Positions 1-8,135 of a stretch of DNA of 64,000 nt are shown one piece after another. The DNA comes from Ardenticatenaceae bacterium (GTDB taxonomy: Bacteria > Chloroflexota > Anaerolineae > Promineifilales > Promineifilaceae), in the NCBI GenBank assembly GCA_020634395.1, contig JACKBU010000023.1:1-64000 (forward strand), given 5' to 3'. The position numbers were made by a program, and so were the translations under genes. Position 1 is the first letter of the stretch; each line of letters begins with the position of its first letter. The notes beneath the pieces were generated by a model. That model did no database searches and had not been told where the DNA came from. It worked only from the letters and a program-made list of their open reading frames with translations.

Positions 1-906
1 TTCGCAGGTGCGGGCCATCGTGGTGGCCGTCCCCGCGTCGGGGTCGAGGTCGGTGGCGCCGCCGAAGGGTGTGGCCACGGTGATGACATTGCCGTTAACG
101 GCCGTTACCCGCGCGTATGCCTTGCTCTGCCCCTTCTCAAATTCCACGATCGCCCCGGGGTAAAAGCCGTTACCCGTGGAAAGCTGCACGCCGTCGTTGG
201 GATTCGTGGTGGTGACGATGGCCTGCACTTCGGCGCTGGCGGCGGAGGTGTGGAACACCTGCACGCTGATGTCGTTGCCCCACGCCCCGGCATCGGCCGC
301 TTCCAGAACGACCGGCGTGCCCGGATCGGCAATGCTGGTGATGGCGACGCTGGTGTAGCGGGCCTCGTAGCTGTTGGCCAGGGGCGCGCTCAGCGTGACG
401 GTTCGGGTGCCCGGCGTATAGCCGGCCACGGTGGCGGTTTCGGTCGTCGTTGTGCCGTTTTTCACCTGGGTCAGGTCAATGGTGGCCGCATTTTCGATGC
501 CGCGCATGCTGATGAGGCGGATGGTGCTGGCGGCGGCAACGGCGTTGACCAAGAGCCGGGTGACGATGCCGCCGACCGGCGGATTGGCGGCCATGGCGGT
601 ATCGGCGGCATTGGCCGAGCCGGTGTCCAGCACGCGCTTGATGTAGACACGCTTGCCGCCGTTCTCGAAGAAACCGCGCACGGCATAGGGCAGGTATTGG
701 TGGCCGTCCAGCGCGGTATCATCCAGATAGCCGCCGAACTGCCGCCGAAAGTCGGCGAAGCTGGTGACGAGCCGGGGCAGGCCGTCGGACGGGCCGCGCA
801 CGGTCATGCCCACCATACCGGCGGTGCTGGTGCTGACGCCTTCGATGGGCTTGGGGCCGGCTTCTATTTCTTCAACGTAGACGCCGGGAGAGAGATATTC
901 GGGCAT
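1..906 (-). CDS. Contractile injection system / phage tail sheath protein (3' part missing)
   Basis: Partial gene: 302 codons are visible and it runs off the left edge with no stop. The N-terminus MPEYLSPGVYVEEIEAG is the characteristic start of tail sheath subunits of extracellular contractile injection systems and myophage tails. The following GMVGMTVRGPSDG, the FxDFRRQFG stretch and the NGGKRVYIKRV segment fit the N-terminal sheath fold. Such subunits polymerise around the inner tube and contract to drive it into a target. The ATG at 904-906 is preceded by a strong GAGGAGGT ribosome site. It is the third downstream gene of a minus-strand run that includes a DUF4255 (Pvc16-like) gene, which favours an eCIS over a prophage. 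Central residues about 120-230 look like a variable inserted domain. Confidence 0.9.
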   Translation of the reverse strand, partial: MPEYLSPGVYVEEIEAGPKPIEGVSTSTAGMVGMTVRGPSDGLPRLVTSFADFRRQFGGYLDDTALDGHQYLPYAVRGFFENGGKRVYIKRVLDTGSANAADTAMAANPPVGGIVTRLLVNAVAAASTIRLISMRGIENAATIDLTQVKNGTTTTETATVAGYTPGTRTVTLSAPLANSYEARYTSVAITSIADPGTPVVLEAADAGAWGNDISVQVFHTSAASAEVQAIVTTTNPNDGVQLSTGNGFYPGAIVEFEKGQSKAYARVTAVNGNVITVATPFGGATDLDPDAGTATTMARTCE

Positions 907-920
907 AATGACCTCCTCGG

Positions 921-946
921 GGAGACTGGAGATTGGAGATTGGAGG
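921..946. repeat. GGAGACTGGAGATTGG intergenic repeat, copy 1
   Basis: An intergenic stretch between the sheath gene and the next gene upstream. Positions 921-943 are identical over 23 bases to 17041-17063, at the folA/Clp-like junction. A partly complementary run (CCAATCGCTGGTCTCTAATC) follows at 963-982, so the gap may fold on itself. It looks like a small dispersed low-complexity repeat rather than a regulatory site. Confidence 0.7.
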
Positions 947-991
947 TTGTCGCTCTCTCGGCTCCAATCGCTGGTCTCTAATCTCTAATCT

Positions 992-2041
992 TTAGTCAAG
1001 TCTAAAATCAATCACATTCACAGGCTGGCGATAGTTCAGGGTCCAGTCCTGATCGTCGGTATCGGTGCCGTCGGTGGCGTGGAGGGTGACGGCCGTTACG
1101 CGGCTGAGCCCGTCCAGGCGGTAATAACCGGCGGCGTCGGTGAGGGCTTGGAGGGTGTGGTATTCCAGGCGGGCTGGGTTGGCGTCGGCGATCTGGATGG
1201 CCACGGCCGTTAATGACCCGGCCAGGCGCAGAATCCCTTCACCGGCCAGCACATCATCGAGCAAATTGACGGCCGCCCCGGGCGGGCCGGCGGAGGCCAG
1301 TTCTACGGCGGCTCCCACTGGCAGGCTGCGCTGCAAACCGGCCGTCAGCGTGACGTCCCCAGGATTGGCCGGGTTACCACTGATGGCGTCGATGAGGGCG
1401 TATTCGGTGGAAACGGCCGTGCCCAGGCGCAGCACGCTGCCGGGAGCCAGCCCGGTGCGGTTATTCAGGGCCAGCGTGTTGCTGAATTGGGCGGCGGGCA
1501 CGGTAAGCGTTTTGATGGTGCCGCTGCCGCTGAGGGTGAGCGGCTGGACGGGCGTGCCGCCCGGGTGGTCGAAGTGGAGCGGGGTGCGCAGGGTGAGAAC
1601 GGCCGTATCGTCTATCGTCACCGTCGCTCCGGCCACCGGCGTGCGGGCCACATCGTCCAGGGTGACGCGGCCTTGCAGGCGCACGGGCTGATAAAGCAGA
1701 GCGGTGTCGGGTAAGGCGAGGGGGAGGTCGGAAACGGCCGTGATCGTGACCGGCAGCATTACCGCCCGTTGGTAGGGCGCTGTGATGGTAAGGTTGAAGT
1801 TGACGGGATAGATCGGGAACAACTGCGCCTCATTTCCGGCCAGGCAGAAAAAGCCATCAGGTATGGTCTTGATAAAAAAGCCGGGCCGGTCGGCGGTGAC
1901 GGTGAACTGCGGCAGCGGCTGCTGACCAAAGGCGGCGGAAACCACGCGGCCACTCACCAACACGCGAAACTGCGTTGTCAGATCATCGACTACGGTTGCC
2001 ACTCGATACCCCGTGTTCACCTGATACGTGTTCGCCAACAT
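992..2041 (-). CDS. eCIS-associated protein with carboxypeptidase-regulatory-like / Ig-like domains
   Basis: A 349-residue protein of unknown exact role, encoded just upstream of the sheath gene and co-directional with it. Two beta-rich repeats resembling carboxypeptidase regulatory-like domains can be seen. One is around residues 30-180 (VSGRVVSAAFG, then LQGRVTLDDVARTPVAGATVTIDD); the other is at the C-terminus (ILRLAGSLTAVAIQIAD, then DAAGYYRLDGL). There is no signal peptide or membrane segment, as expected for a cytoplasmically assembled particle component. The ATG at 2039-2041 has a GGAG site five bases upstream. Proteins with such domains are often found in eCIS loci, possibly as decoration or baseplate-linked parts; that role is inferred from the neighbours. 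Confidence 0.7.
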   Translation of the reverse strand: MLANTYQVNTGYRVATVVDDLTTQFRVLVSGRVVSAAFGQQPLPQFTVTADRPGFFIKTIPDGFFCLAGNEAQLFPIYPVNFNLTITAPYQRAVMLPVTITAVSDLPLALPDTALLYQPVRLQGRVTLDDVARTPVAGATVTIDDTAVLTLRTPLHFDHPGGTPVQPLTLSGSGTIKTLTVPAAQFSNTLALNNRTGLAPGSVLRLGTAVSTEYALIDAISGNPANPGDVTLTAGLQRSLPVGAAVELASAGPPGAAVNLLDDVLAGEGILRLAGSLTAVAIQIADANPARLEYHTLQALTDAAGYYRLDGLSRVTAVTLHATDGTDTDDQDWTLNYRQPVNVIDFRLD

Positions 2042-2075
2042 CTTTCTCCAATCGACTACGTAAAACGACTACGGA

Positions 2076-2639
2076 CTATTCGACCACTTGACTAAACAAC
2101 ATCTCTCGCCGCATTACCGGAGGCCCAGCTTCCGGTTCGTGGTCGGATTCGATGGAAACGGGCTGCACCAGATAGGTAAGCGAGGCCTGGTACGGTTCCT
2201 GGAGCGCGCCCCAAACCCGGGTCAGATCTTCCAGAGAGGGGGCCTCGAATGAGAGGCGCAGTTCTTCGTCGCTGCCGAGCAGGGCGTCTTTTAGATCGCT
2301 GCCGCGCAGCGTGGCATGATCGTTGAAGACTTGCAGCACCAGCCCTAGCAGCATTTGTTCGTCCCGCGGGTCGGACATGAGGGGCGTGACGAGGTAGTGG
2401 AGGTTGACGGGCATGGGAAGGCGGCTCTGCTGCCCGCTGGTGGGGCGGCGGCGCGGTTGATTGAGCAGAAATTCGTTGCGCGTGATGCGGTAGAGCCAGA
2501 CAGAGATGCCGTTCTGATTGTTTTGCTGCATCTCTTTGGGTGACGTGAGGAAGACCTGCACCGTGGGGTCGGTGATGTGGGCTTCCAGTAGCTCTTTGAG
2601 GGATTGGCTGACGGCGCGTACGGCCGTAAATTCGCTCAT
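2076..2639 (-). CDS. DUF4255 (Pvc16-like) eCIS tail-terminator family protein
   Basis: A 187-residue protein of the DUF4255 / Pvc16 N-terminal family. Members are conserved in extracellular contractile injection systems and are thought to cap or terminate the tube and sheath. The family features seen are an N-terminal helix (AVRAVSQSLKELLEAHI), the ISVWLYRITRNEFLLNQ segment, and PVNLHYLVTPLMSDPRDEQ. The chosen ATG at 2637-2639 overlaps the end of the preceding gene by four bases, which implies translational coupling. An upstream in-frame extension would run through that gene and is rejected. The gap of 34 bases to the next gene indicates one operon. Confidence 0.88.
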   Translation of the reverse strand: MSEFTAVRAVSQSLKELLEAHITDPTVQVFLTSPKEMQQNNQNGISVWLYRITRNEFLLNQPRRRPTSGQQSRLPMPVNLHYLVTPLMSDPRDEQMLLGLVLQVFNDHATLRGSDLKDALLGSDEELRLSFEAPSLEDLTRVWGALQEPYQASLTYLVQPVSIESDHEPEAGPPVMRREMLFSQVVE

Positions 2640-2920
2640 GGTTGGGTCTTGGGGTTTTCTATTTCTGATTTTGCCCGGTGGAAGGCGCCCCATTCTTCCA
2701 GGTAAGGCGCGATAAACTGTTTGATTCCCTGCAGATCCTGGAAAAAGCGACGACGCTGGTCCAGAACGTGTGTGATGTGTCCCCGCCAAAACGCGGCAGC
2801 TTCGTCGCTTTCGTCATCTTCAAGCCAGATTCTGATCACAAATGTATGGCTGTTTTGAGGAGTGTTGGGCGGCAATGTTGGCTGTTCTGACAGTTCGGGA
2901 TCAGAAGGCGTGTTGTTCAT
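2636..2920 (-). CDS. Small eCIS-associated protein, first gene of operon
   Basis: A 94-residue acidic protein without a signal peptide or membrane span. The central part, FVIRIWLEDDESDEAAAFWRG followed by HITHVLDQRRRFFQDLQGI, resembles short conserved proteins that accompany eCIS loci in several phyla; this is recalled from family patterns and has not been checked. Its stop overlaps the DUF4255 start, so it is the promoter-proximal gene of the leftward operon. The 178-base gap to the divergent alpha-galactosidase must hold its promoter. No strong ribosome site precedes the ATG at 2918-2920. Confidence 0.7.
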   Translation of the reverse strand: MNNTPSDPELSEQPTLPPNTPQNSHTFVIRIWLEDDESDEAAAFWRGHITHVLDQRRRFFQDLQGIKQFIAPYLEEWGAFHRAKSEIENPKTQP

Positions 2921-3098
2921 GATTGGCGCAGTGTAACATTCGGCCGTTTACGGAGCGATCTTGGTGCGTATCACGAAGCGTTTAGAATAGAAAATCGGTC
3001 ACTAATTTGCGCAGGGGCGTGCTAAAATCGGCGGAGACGGGCTGCGGTGGGAAGATTTCGTTGGGCCGCACCGCTGACAGCAGCGACAGGAAGGGATT

Positions 3099-4244
3099 AT
3101 GACTCTGGCACAAACACCCCCGATGGGTTGGAACAGTTGGAATATGTTCGGCGCTGGTGTCAGCGCCGCAATTATCAGGCAGACGGCCGATGCTTTTGTG
3201 GCAAGCGGGTTGCAGGATGCCGGTTACAAGTACATCGTGATTGATGATCATTGGCATGGGGGAAGGGATGGAAACGGCCGTCTCTTCCCCGATCCGCAAA
3301 AATTCCCGGAAGGCATGAAAGCCCTGGCCGACTACGTCCATGCCCAGGGTTTAAAATTCGGCATCTACTCGGACGCCGGGCCGCAGACCTGCGGCGGACG
3401 TCCGGCCAGCCAGGATTTTGAAGAAATCGATGCGCAGACGTTTGCCGAGTGGGAAATAGACTACCTCAAATACGATTGGTGTCGTGCCGAAGATACCCGC
3501 GCCAACGCTGAGTATCGGTACCGGCGCATGGCCGAAGCCCTAAAAGCAAGCGGACGCGCTGTCGTTTTCTCCATTTGTGAATGGGGCCACCATCGGCCCT
3601 GGCTGTGGGGGGCAAACGTCGGCGGCAACCTGTGGCGCACCACCGGCGATATTGCCGATTCCTGGCGCGACGTCTACGTCAACGGGGGTGTTTTGCATGG
3701 CATCGAGTCGATTGGTTTTGAGCAGCAGCGCGGCCTGGCGCCGTATGCCGGTCCGGGCCACTGGAACGATCCCGATATGCTGGTCGTCGGGCTGCGTGGC
3801 GGCAGTCGCGAAATCGCCGGGGCCGGCTGCACGGATACTGAGTACCGCACGCATTTTAGCCTGTGGTGCCTGCTGGCTGCGCCTTTGATGATCGGCTGCG
3901 ACGTCACGAACATGGACCTCGTCACCCAGGATATTTTGACGAATCGGGAACTGATTGCCCTGAATCAGGATGTTTTGGGCCGGCAGGGTTACCGGGTTGC
4001 GCGCCACGGGTTTACCGAAGCATGGAAGAAAGTGTTGGATGGCGGCGATGTGGCCGTCGCCCTGTTTAACCGCGGTGACAAACGGCAGGCGGCCCGCGTG
4101 CATTGGTCCGACCTGGAGATTGGCGGCGCCTGGCAGGCGCGCGACCTGTGGGCGCACCGCGATCTGGGGCCGCTGCGCGAGGAATTCAGCGCGGAGGTTC
4201 CGGCTCATGGCTGTGTTGTGCTGCGACTGAGTATGGTGGATTAA
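3099..4244 (+). CDS. Alpha-galactosidase, glycoside hydrolase family 27
   Basis: A 381-residue GH27/melibiase-type retaining glycosidase that hydrolyses terminal alpha-galactosyl residues (alpha-N-acetylgalactosaminidase activity is also possible in the family). It opens with TPPMGWNSWN at residues 6-15. It carries the nucleophile motif YLKYDWC, with Asp126 the nucleophile, and RTTGDIADSW with Asp184 as the probable acid/base. It also has GPGHWNDPDML and a C-terminal beta-sandwich domain. No signal peptide is visible, so it appears cytoplasmic. The ATG has a GGAAGGG site six bases upstream. It is a single gene, divergent from the eCIS operon. Confidence 0.95.
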   Translation: MTLAQTPPMGWNSWNMFGAGVSAAIIRQTADAFVASGLQDAGYKYIVIDDHWHGGRDGNGRLFPDPQKFPEGMKALADYVHAQGLKFGIYSDAGPQTCGGRPASQDFEEIDAQTFAEWEIDYLKYDWCRAEDTRANAEYRYRRMAEALKASGRAVVFSICEWGHHRPWLWGANVGGNLWRTTGDIADSWRDVYVNGGVLHGIESIGFEQQRGLAPYAGPGHWNDPDMLVVGLRGGSREIAGAGCTDTEYRTHFSLWCLLAAPLMIGCDVTNMDLVTQDILTNRELIALNQDVLGRQGYRVARHGFTEAWKKVLDGGDVAVALFNRGDKRQAARVHWSDLEIGGAWQARDLWAHRDLGPLREEFSAEVPAHGCVVLRLSMVD

Positions 4245-4391
4245 CGGCCGTTCCCCCAACCCCTTTTCGCCGCTTCAATTTATCCCCCAATTCCATGAGC
4301 TACTCGTAAGAAACCGCCAGTTGCTACAGGCTTGGGCCTGCCCTATGGTACAATGCCCGATTGGAAATTAGTGAAACTAAAAGGAGTTTTT

Positions 4392-5744
4392 GTGAACAAG
4401 AAAAGATTTACCTTGATGAGCATCTTCGCCATTCTGGCGTTGGTGTTTGTAGTGGCTGCTTGCGGACCAGCCGTGCCTCCCGAAGACGCCGGTACGACAG
4501 AGGCAGCGGCAACCAGCGCCGTCGCCGCAGAGGCAACGGCCGTTGAACCCGAAGGAGCCGCCCAGGATACGGCCGTGCCCGCCGACAACTCCGGCGTGGG
4601 CATGTTGGACCTGGAGCAAAAACAGCCGGAAGACGTGAGCTATGAAGTGACCGACAGCGGCCTGAATTATTACGTCATGGAAGAAGGCGATGGCGCCACA
4701 CCCCAAACCGGCGATATCGTCACCACCGACTATGTTATGTGGTTGGCCGGCGCCGACGAGACCACACCGCCGCAGTTGATCGACGATTCTCTGGCCAGCG
4801 GCCAGCCCATCACCTTTGTGTTGGGTAGCGGCCAGGTTTTCCCTGGTTGGGAAGAAGGGGTAACCGACATGCAGGTGGGCGGCAAACGCCAGCTCCTCAT
4901 TCCGCCGGAACTGGCTTTTGGTGCGGACGGCGGCGGCATCTTTCCTCCCAATTCGAGCATCATCTTACAGGTTTCGCTGCTTGATGTAGAGGAACCGCCA
5001 CAACCTACGGCCGTTTCCCCGGACGATTACACCACGACCGATTCCGGCTTGCAGTACATTGACCTGGAAGAAGGCAGCGGCGACCTGACGGTTGAAGAAG
5101 GCGATTCCGTCACGGCCGATTTCATCATCTGGCTGGCTGATGGGCCGCGTTATTTCACCGGCTCTTATCAGCAGGGCCAGCCGTTTAGCTTTTCTGTGGG
5201 CTCCGGGCAGGTTTTCCCCGGCTGGGAAGAAGGCATGCTGGGCATGCAGGTTGGCGGCAAGCGCCAACTGCTCATCCCCTCTGACCTGGCGCTGGGCGAA
5301 GAAGGTTACGGCGATGCCATTCCCCCGAATTCTGACCTGTTGATGGAAGTGGCGTTGAACGATGTCCGCAAACCGGCCGTCCAAACAGAAGTGGACGAGA
5401 GCGAGTTCACGACCACCGACAGCGGGTTGAAGTATTACGACATCGTTGAGGGCGACGGGCCAAGCCCGGAACCGGGACAGACGGTTGTTGTCCATTACAC
5501 CGGCTGGTTGGAAGATGGCACTCAATTCGACAGCTCCCTCGACCAGGGCACGCCTTTTGAGTTCCCCATCGGTCAGGGCAACGTGATTGCCGGTTGGGAT
5601 GAAGGTGTCGCTTCCATGAAAGTTGGCGGCAAACGCCAGTTGATCGTACCGGCCGACCTGGCCTATGGTGCGGCTGGTTTCCCGCCGACCATTCCGGCTA
5701 ACGCCACCCTGGTGTTTGAAGTTGAACTGCTGGACGTGAAATAA
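4392..5744 (+). CDS. Lipoprotein with three tandem FKBP-type peptidyl-prolyl isomerase domains
   Basis: A 450-residue secreted lipoprotein. The GTG start at 4392 is chosen over an ATG 60 bases upstream because AAGGAG lies just before it and a clean lipoprotein signal follows (VVAAC, Cys24). After a Thr/Ala/Glu-rich linker come three FKBP repeats at about residues 88-199, 214-325 and 340-450. Each contains a GWxEG segment followed by GGKRQLLIP or GGKRQLIVP. Only the third keeps the full catalytic-pocket pattern (VHYTGWLEDGTQFDSS, then LAYGAAGFP). The first two have altered pocket segments (TDYVMWLAG, ADFIIWLAD) and may bind without catalysing. Likely an extracytoplasmic folding factor. Confidence 0.9.
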   Translation: MNKKRFTLMSIFAILALVFVVAACGPAVPPEDAGTTEAAATSAVAAEATAVEPEGAAQDTAVPADNSGVGMLDLEQKQPEDVSYEVTDSGLNYYVMEEGDGATPQTGDIVTTDYVMWLAGADETTPPQLIDDSLASGQPITFVLGSGQVFPGWEEGVTDMQVGGKRQLLIPPELAFGADGGGIFPPNSSIILQVSLLDVEEPPQPTAVSPDDYTTTDSGLQYIDLEEGSGDLTVEEGDSVTADFIIWLADGPRYFTGSYQQGQPFSFSVGSGQVFPGWEEGMLGMQVGGKRQLLIPSDLALGEEGYGDAIPPNSDLLMEVALNDVRKPAVQTEVDESEFTTTDSGLKYYDIVEGDGPSPEPGQTVVVHYTGWLEDGTQFDSSLDQGTPFEFPIGQGNVIAGWDEGVASMKVGGKRQLIVPADLAYGAAGFPPTIPANATLVFEVELLDVK

Positions 5745-5751
5745 TTATCAG

Positions 5752-5785
5752 GTCTGGAGGTTGGACGGCCGTTCAACCTCCAGAC
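5752..5785 (+). terminator. Hairpin with ACGGCCGT at its apex, downstream of the FKBP gene
   Basis: Two perfect 12-base arms (5752-5763 and 5774-5785) flank a ten-base centre that contains the octamer ACGGCCGT. The near-perfect palindrome starts seven bases after the FKBP stop. No clear T-run follows, so termination is plausible but not certain. Confidence 0.55.
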
Positions 5786-5829
5786 TCCTTGCCCCGCTTC
5801 CTCTCGCCGCCCAAGTACTATTTTGCCAA

Positions 5830-5858
5830 TTGAAACACCTCCATCCTTGCCTTATAAT
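5830..5858 (+). promoter_or_regulatory. Sigma-70-type promoter for the nuclease-like gene and hpt
   Basis: TTGAAA at 5830-5835 and TATAAT at 5853-5858 are separated by 17 bases. This is close to the consensus and lies 39 bases upstream of the TTG start at 5897. Confidence 0.7.
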
Positions 5859-5896
5859 CACTTATGGTAAAGTATTGTCGATGGAGTGAATAACCT

Positions 5897-6268
5897 TTGA
5901 GCGAAACACAGTCTCCCCAACCAGAATTTGCCCACCCCATGGAAGAAGAATTTGCCCGTATTCTGGATTATTACGGCATCCGCTGGCAGTATGAGCCGAC
6001 GACCTTCCCTTTGGAGTGGGACGAAGACGGCCGTGTCACCGTCGCCTTCTCCCCTGATTTTTACCTGCCGGATGAAGATCGCTATGTGGAACTGACTACC
6101 CTGCGCCCCAAGCTGGTTACAATCAAAAATCGCAAAATCCGCCGCATGCACGAGTTGTATCCCCAGGTAAATATAACCCTGCTCAAACGCAATGACCTGC
6201 GCGACATGATGATCAAATACGGCATGGATGAACACGCCGCCGACATTATGGGCACGGAGGCGCAGTAG
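5897..6268 (+). CDS. PD-(D/E)XK-like small nuclease-fold protein, function unknown
   Basis: A 123-residue soluble protein. The pattern MEEEFARILDYYGIRWQYEP, then FSPDFYLPDEDRYVELTTL, resembles the core of small PD-(D/E)XK folds of the Vsr/DUF559 type: a helix glutamate (Glu17), an Asp before a beta strand, then xVExx. The usual catalytic lysine after the second acid is not obvious, since ELTTL replaces ExK, so activity is uncertain. Start choice: the TTG at 5897 gives a short polar lead, while the ATG at 5939 (Met15) is an alternative. The gene ends ten bases before hpt, whose ribosome site begins in its stop codon, so the two are co-transcribed. Confidence 0.65.
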   Translation: MSETQSPQPEFAHPMEEEFARILDYYGIRWQYEPTTFPLEWDEDGRVTVAFSPDFYLPDEDRYVELTTLRPKLVTIKNRKIRRMHELYPQVNITLLKRNDLRDMMIKYGMDEHAADIMGTEAQ

Positions 6269-6278
6269 GAGCTTCCCG

Positions 6279-6860
6279 ATGGCGAATTTTTACTCGCCGC
6301 AGACCTACGGCGAACTCAACGAAGGCATCAGCCAGGTGTTGTTCAGCGAGGAAGATATTCAGAATCGAGTGTTGGAGTTGGGCCAGGCCATCTCGCGCGA
6401 TTACGAAGGCTGCCGCCCGCTGCTGGTGGGAGTTTTAAAGGGCGTATTTCCCTTTATGTCCGATTTGCTGCGCGCCATCACCATCCCGGTGGAGGTGGAC
6501 TTTATGGCGATTGCCAGCTACTCGGCCGAGGCCAGGGACAAGGGGTATGTGCGCCTGCAAAAAGATTTGGACGAGTCTATTGCCGGGCGGCACGTGCTGT
6601 TTGTGGAAGACGTGGTGGATACCGGCCTCACGTTGAATTACCTGTTGGGCAATTTGCGTGCCCGCGGACCGGCCAGCATTAAGGTCTGTGCTTTGTTCAA
6701 CAAGGGCCGGCGCCGCCTCATTTCTGTGCCGCTGCAGTACAAAGGCTTTGATTTGCCGGACAAATTTGTGGTGGGGTATGGGTTGGACTACCGGGAGCTG
6801 TATCGTAACTTGCCTTTTGTGGGCTTGCTCAAGCCGCAAGTTTTTTCCCCTGGGCGGTGA
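6279..6860 (+). CDS. hpt: Hypoxanthine phosphoribosyltransferase
   Basis: A 193-residue type I phosphoribosyltransferase that converts hypoxanthine or guanine plus PRPP to IMP or GMP (purine salvage). The PRPP-binding loop VEDVVDTGLTL lies at residues 109-119. The GVLKG loop (51-55), FMAIASY and the C-terminal FVVGYGLDYRELYRNLP are HPRT signatures. The ATG at 6279 is chosen because GGAG sits six bases upstream, overlapping the stop of the preceding gene; an in-frame ATG 51 bases earlier lies inside that gene. Confidence 0.95.
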   Translation: MANFYSPQTYGELNEGISQVLFSEEDIQNRVLELGQAISRDYEGCRPLLVGVLKGVFPFMSDLLRAITIPVEVDFMAIASYSAEARDKGYVRLQKDLDESIAGRHVLFVEDVVDTGLTLNYLLGNLRARGPASIKVCALFNKGRRRLISVPLQYKGFDLPDKFVVGYGLDYRELYRNLPFVGLLKPQVFSPGR

Positions 6861-6966
6861 GGAGAGGGGCCACGGCCGTTCCCTTTCCTGGCCCTATCAA
6901 ACCCTCCCGTTTCCTGCTATACTCCCCCTTCGATAACATTAACCTATTCAATTTCAGGAGTCTCCC

Positions 6967-8058
6967 ATGAAACTAGGCATCATTGGCCTGCCCAGTTCCG
7001 GTAAAACTACGATTTTTAACGCCCTGACCAAAGGTGACGCCCCGACCGGCCAGAGCATGGGCGGCCGTTTTGAAGTGTTAACGGCCGTCGTCGACGTCCT
7101 CGATCCGCGTGTTGCCATTCTCAGCGACATGTTCAATCCCAAGAAGACCACCTACGCCCGTATCACCTACTCCGACGTGGCGGGTCTGCAAAAAAGCGGC
7201 GACGAAGGCAGCGCCGTCAGCAGCCAACTGCTCAACCACCTCTCCGGGCTGGATGGCTTTGTCCACGTGGTGCGCGCCTTCGAGAGCGACCTGGTGCCCC
7301 ATCCTGATGGCAGCGTGGATGCGGCGCGTGACCTGGAAGCGCTGGACACCGAATTTCTGATCAGCGACCTGAGCACGGTTGAAAAACGCCTCTTCAAACT
7401 GCAGGAAGGTCTGACCAAAGGGGCGTACAAGGACAACAAAGCGGCGGCGCAGGCGGAACTGGCTTTGTTTGAGCAGTTGAATGAGGCGCTGACGGAGGAA
7501 CGGCCGTTACGCGACCTCGACCTCGACGATGACCAGCTTAAATCCCTGCGCGGCTACGGCTTACTCACTCTCAAGCCCACCCTCGTCGTCATCAACATCG
7601 GCGATGACCAGGATGAAGTCAGCCTGCCATACGACCATCGCCACAGCATTGTCACCCATCTGCGCGGCAAGCTGGAGATGGAACTGGCGCAGCTCAGCGC
7701 CGAAGGGGACGAAGAGTCGCTGGAAATGTTTATGGCGGAGTACAACGTCACCGAACTCAGCCTGGACAAAATCATCCGTCTCAGCTACGACCTGATGGGG
7801 CTGCAGTCTTTCTTCACCGTAGGCGAAGATGAGGTGCGCGCCTGGACGGTGGAGCGGGGGGCAACGGCCGTAGAGGCCGCCGGGGTCATTCATACCGATC
7901 TGGCCAAAGGTTTTATCCGCGCCGAAACTATCCACTACGATGATCTCATCGATCTGGGCAGCATGGCCCAGGCTCGCGCCGCCGGTAAACTGCGACAAGA
8001 AGGCAAAACTTACGTAATGCAAGACGGTGACATCATCAATGTGAAATTTAATATTTAG
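6967..8058 (+). CDS. ychF: YchF/Ola1-family GTPase/ATPase
   Basis: A 363-residue P-loop protein of the Obg-related YchF family, which typically hydrolyses ATP, binds ribosomes and takes part in stress responses. The P-loop is GLPSSGKTT (residues 7-15). The usual GTPase specificity motif NKxD is replaced by NIGDD, as expected for YchF. The C-terminal TGS/DUF933 region is present (FTVGEDEVRAWTVERGATA, then AKGFIRAETIHYDDL and DGDIINVKFNI). The P-loop differs from the more common GLPNVGKST, so this is a divergent branch. A likely extended -10 box (TGCTATACT, 6915-6923) lies upstream. Confidence 0.9.
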   Translation: MKLGIIGLPSSGKTTIFNALTKGDAPTGQSMGGRFEVLTAVVDVLDPRVAILSDMFNPKKTTYARITYSDVAGLQKSGDEGSAVSSQLLNHLSGLDGFVHVVRAFESDLVPHPDGSVDAARDLEALDTEFLISDLSTVEKRLFKLQEGLTKGAYKDNKAAAQAELALFEQLNEALTEERPLRDLDLDDDQLKSLRGYGLLTLKPTLVVINIGDDQDEVSLPYDHRHSIVTHLRGKLEMELAQLSAEGDEESLEMFMAEYNVTELSLDKIIRLSYDLMGLQSFFTVGEDEVRAWTVERGATAVEAAGVIHTDLAKGFIRAETIHYDDLIDLGSMAQARAAGKLRQEGKTYVMQDGDIINVKFNI

Positions 8059-8062
8059 TCGG

Positions 8063-8127
8063 GTAGTCGAATGGTCCAGTAGTTCAGTAGTTTTTGCCTT
8101 GGCCAGACTAGAGGACCATCAGACTAC
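8063..8127. repeat. Imperfect inverted repeat between ychF and the kinase gene
   Basis: Arms 8063-8077 and 8113-8127 match as inverted copies in 13 of 15 positions, around a 35-base centre with short GTAGT-like direct repeats. Related GTCGAAT/GTAGTCG wording occurs on the other strand at 2041-2090. It may act as a terminator for ychF; no T-run is adjacent. Confidence 0.5.
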
Positions 8128-8135
8128 AAAAGACA

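Noticed and set aside
250..981. Long rightward open frame (243 codons) opposite the sheath gene
   Set aside because: Gly/Ala/His/Arg-rich composition typical of an antisense shadow in GC-rich DNA; the minus strand encodes a clear sheath protein.
1..2920. Sheath region as prophage remnant
   Set aside because: DUF4255 and the small associated gene favour an eCIS; no capsid, portal or lysis genes are seen, though the locus is cut by the window edge.
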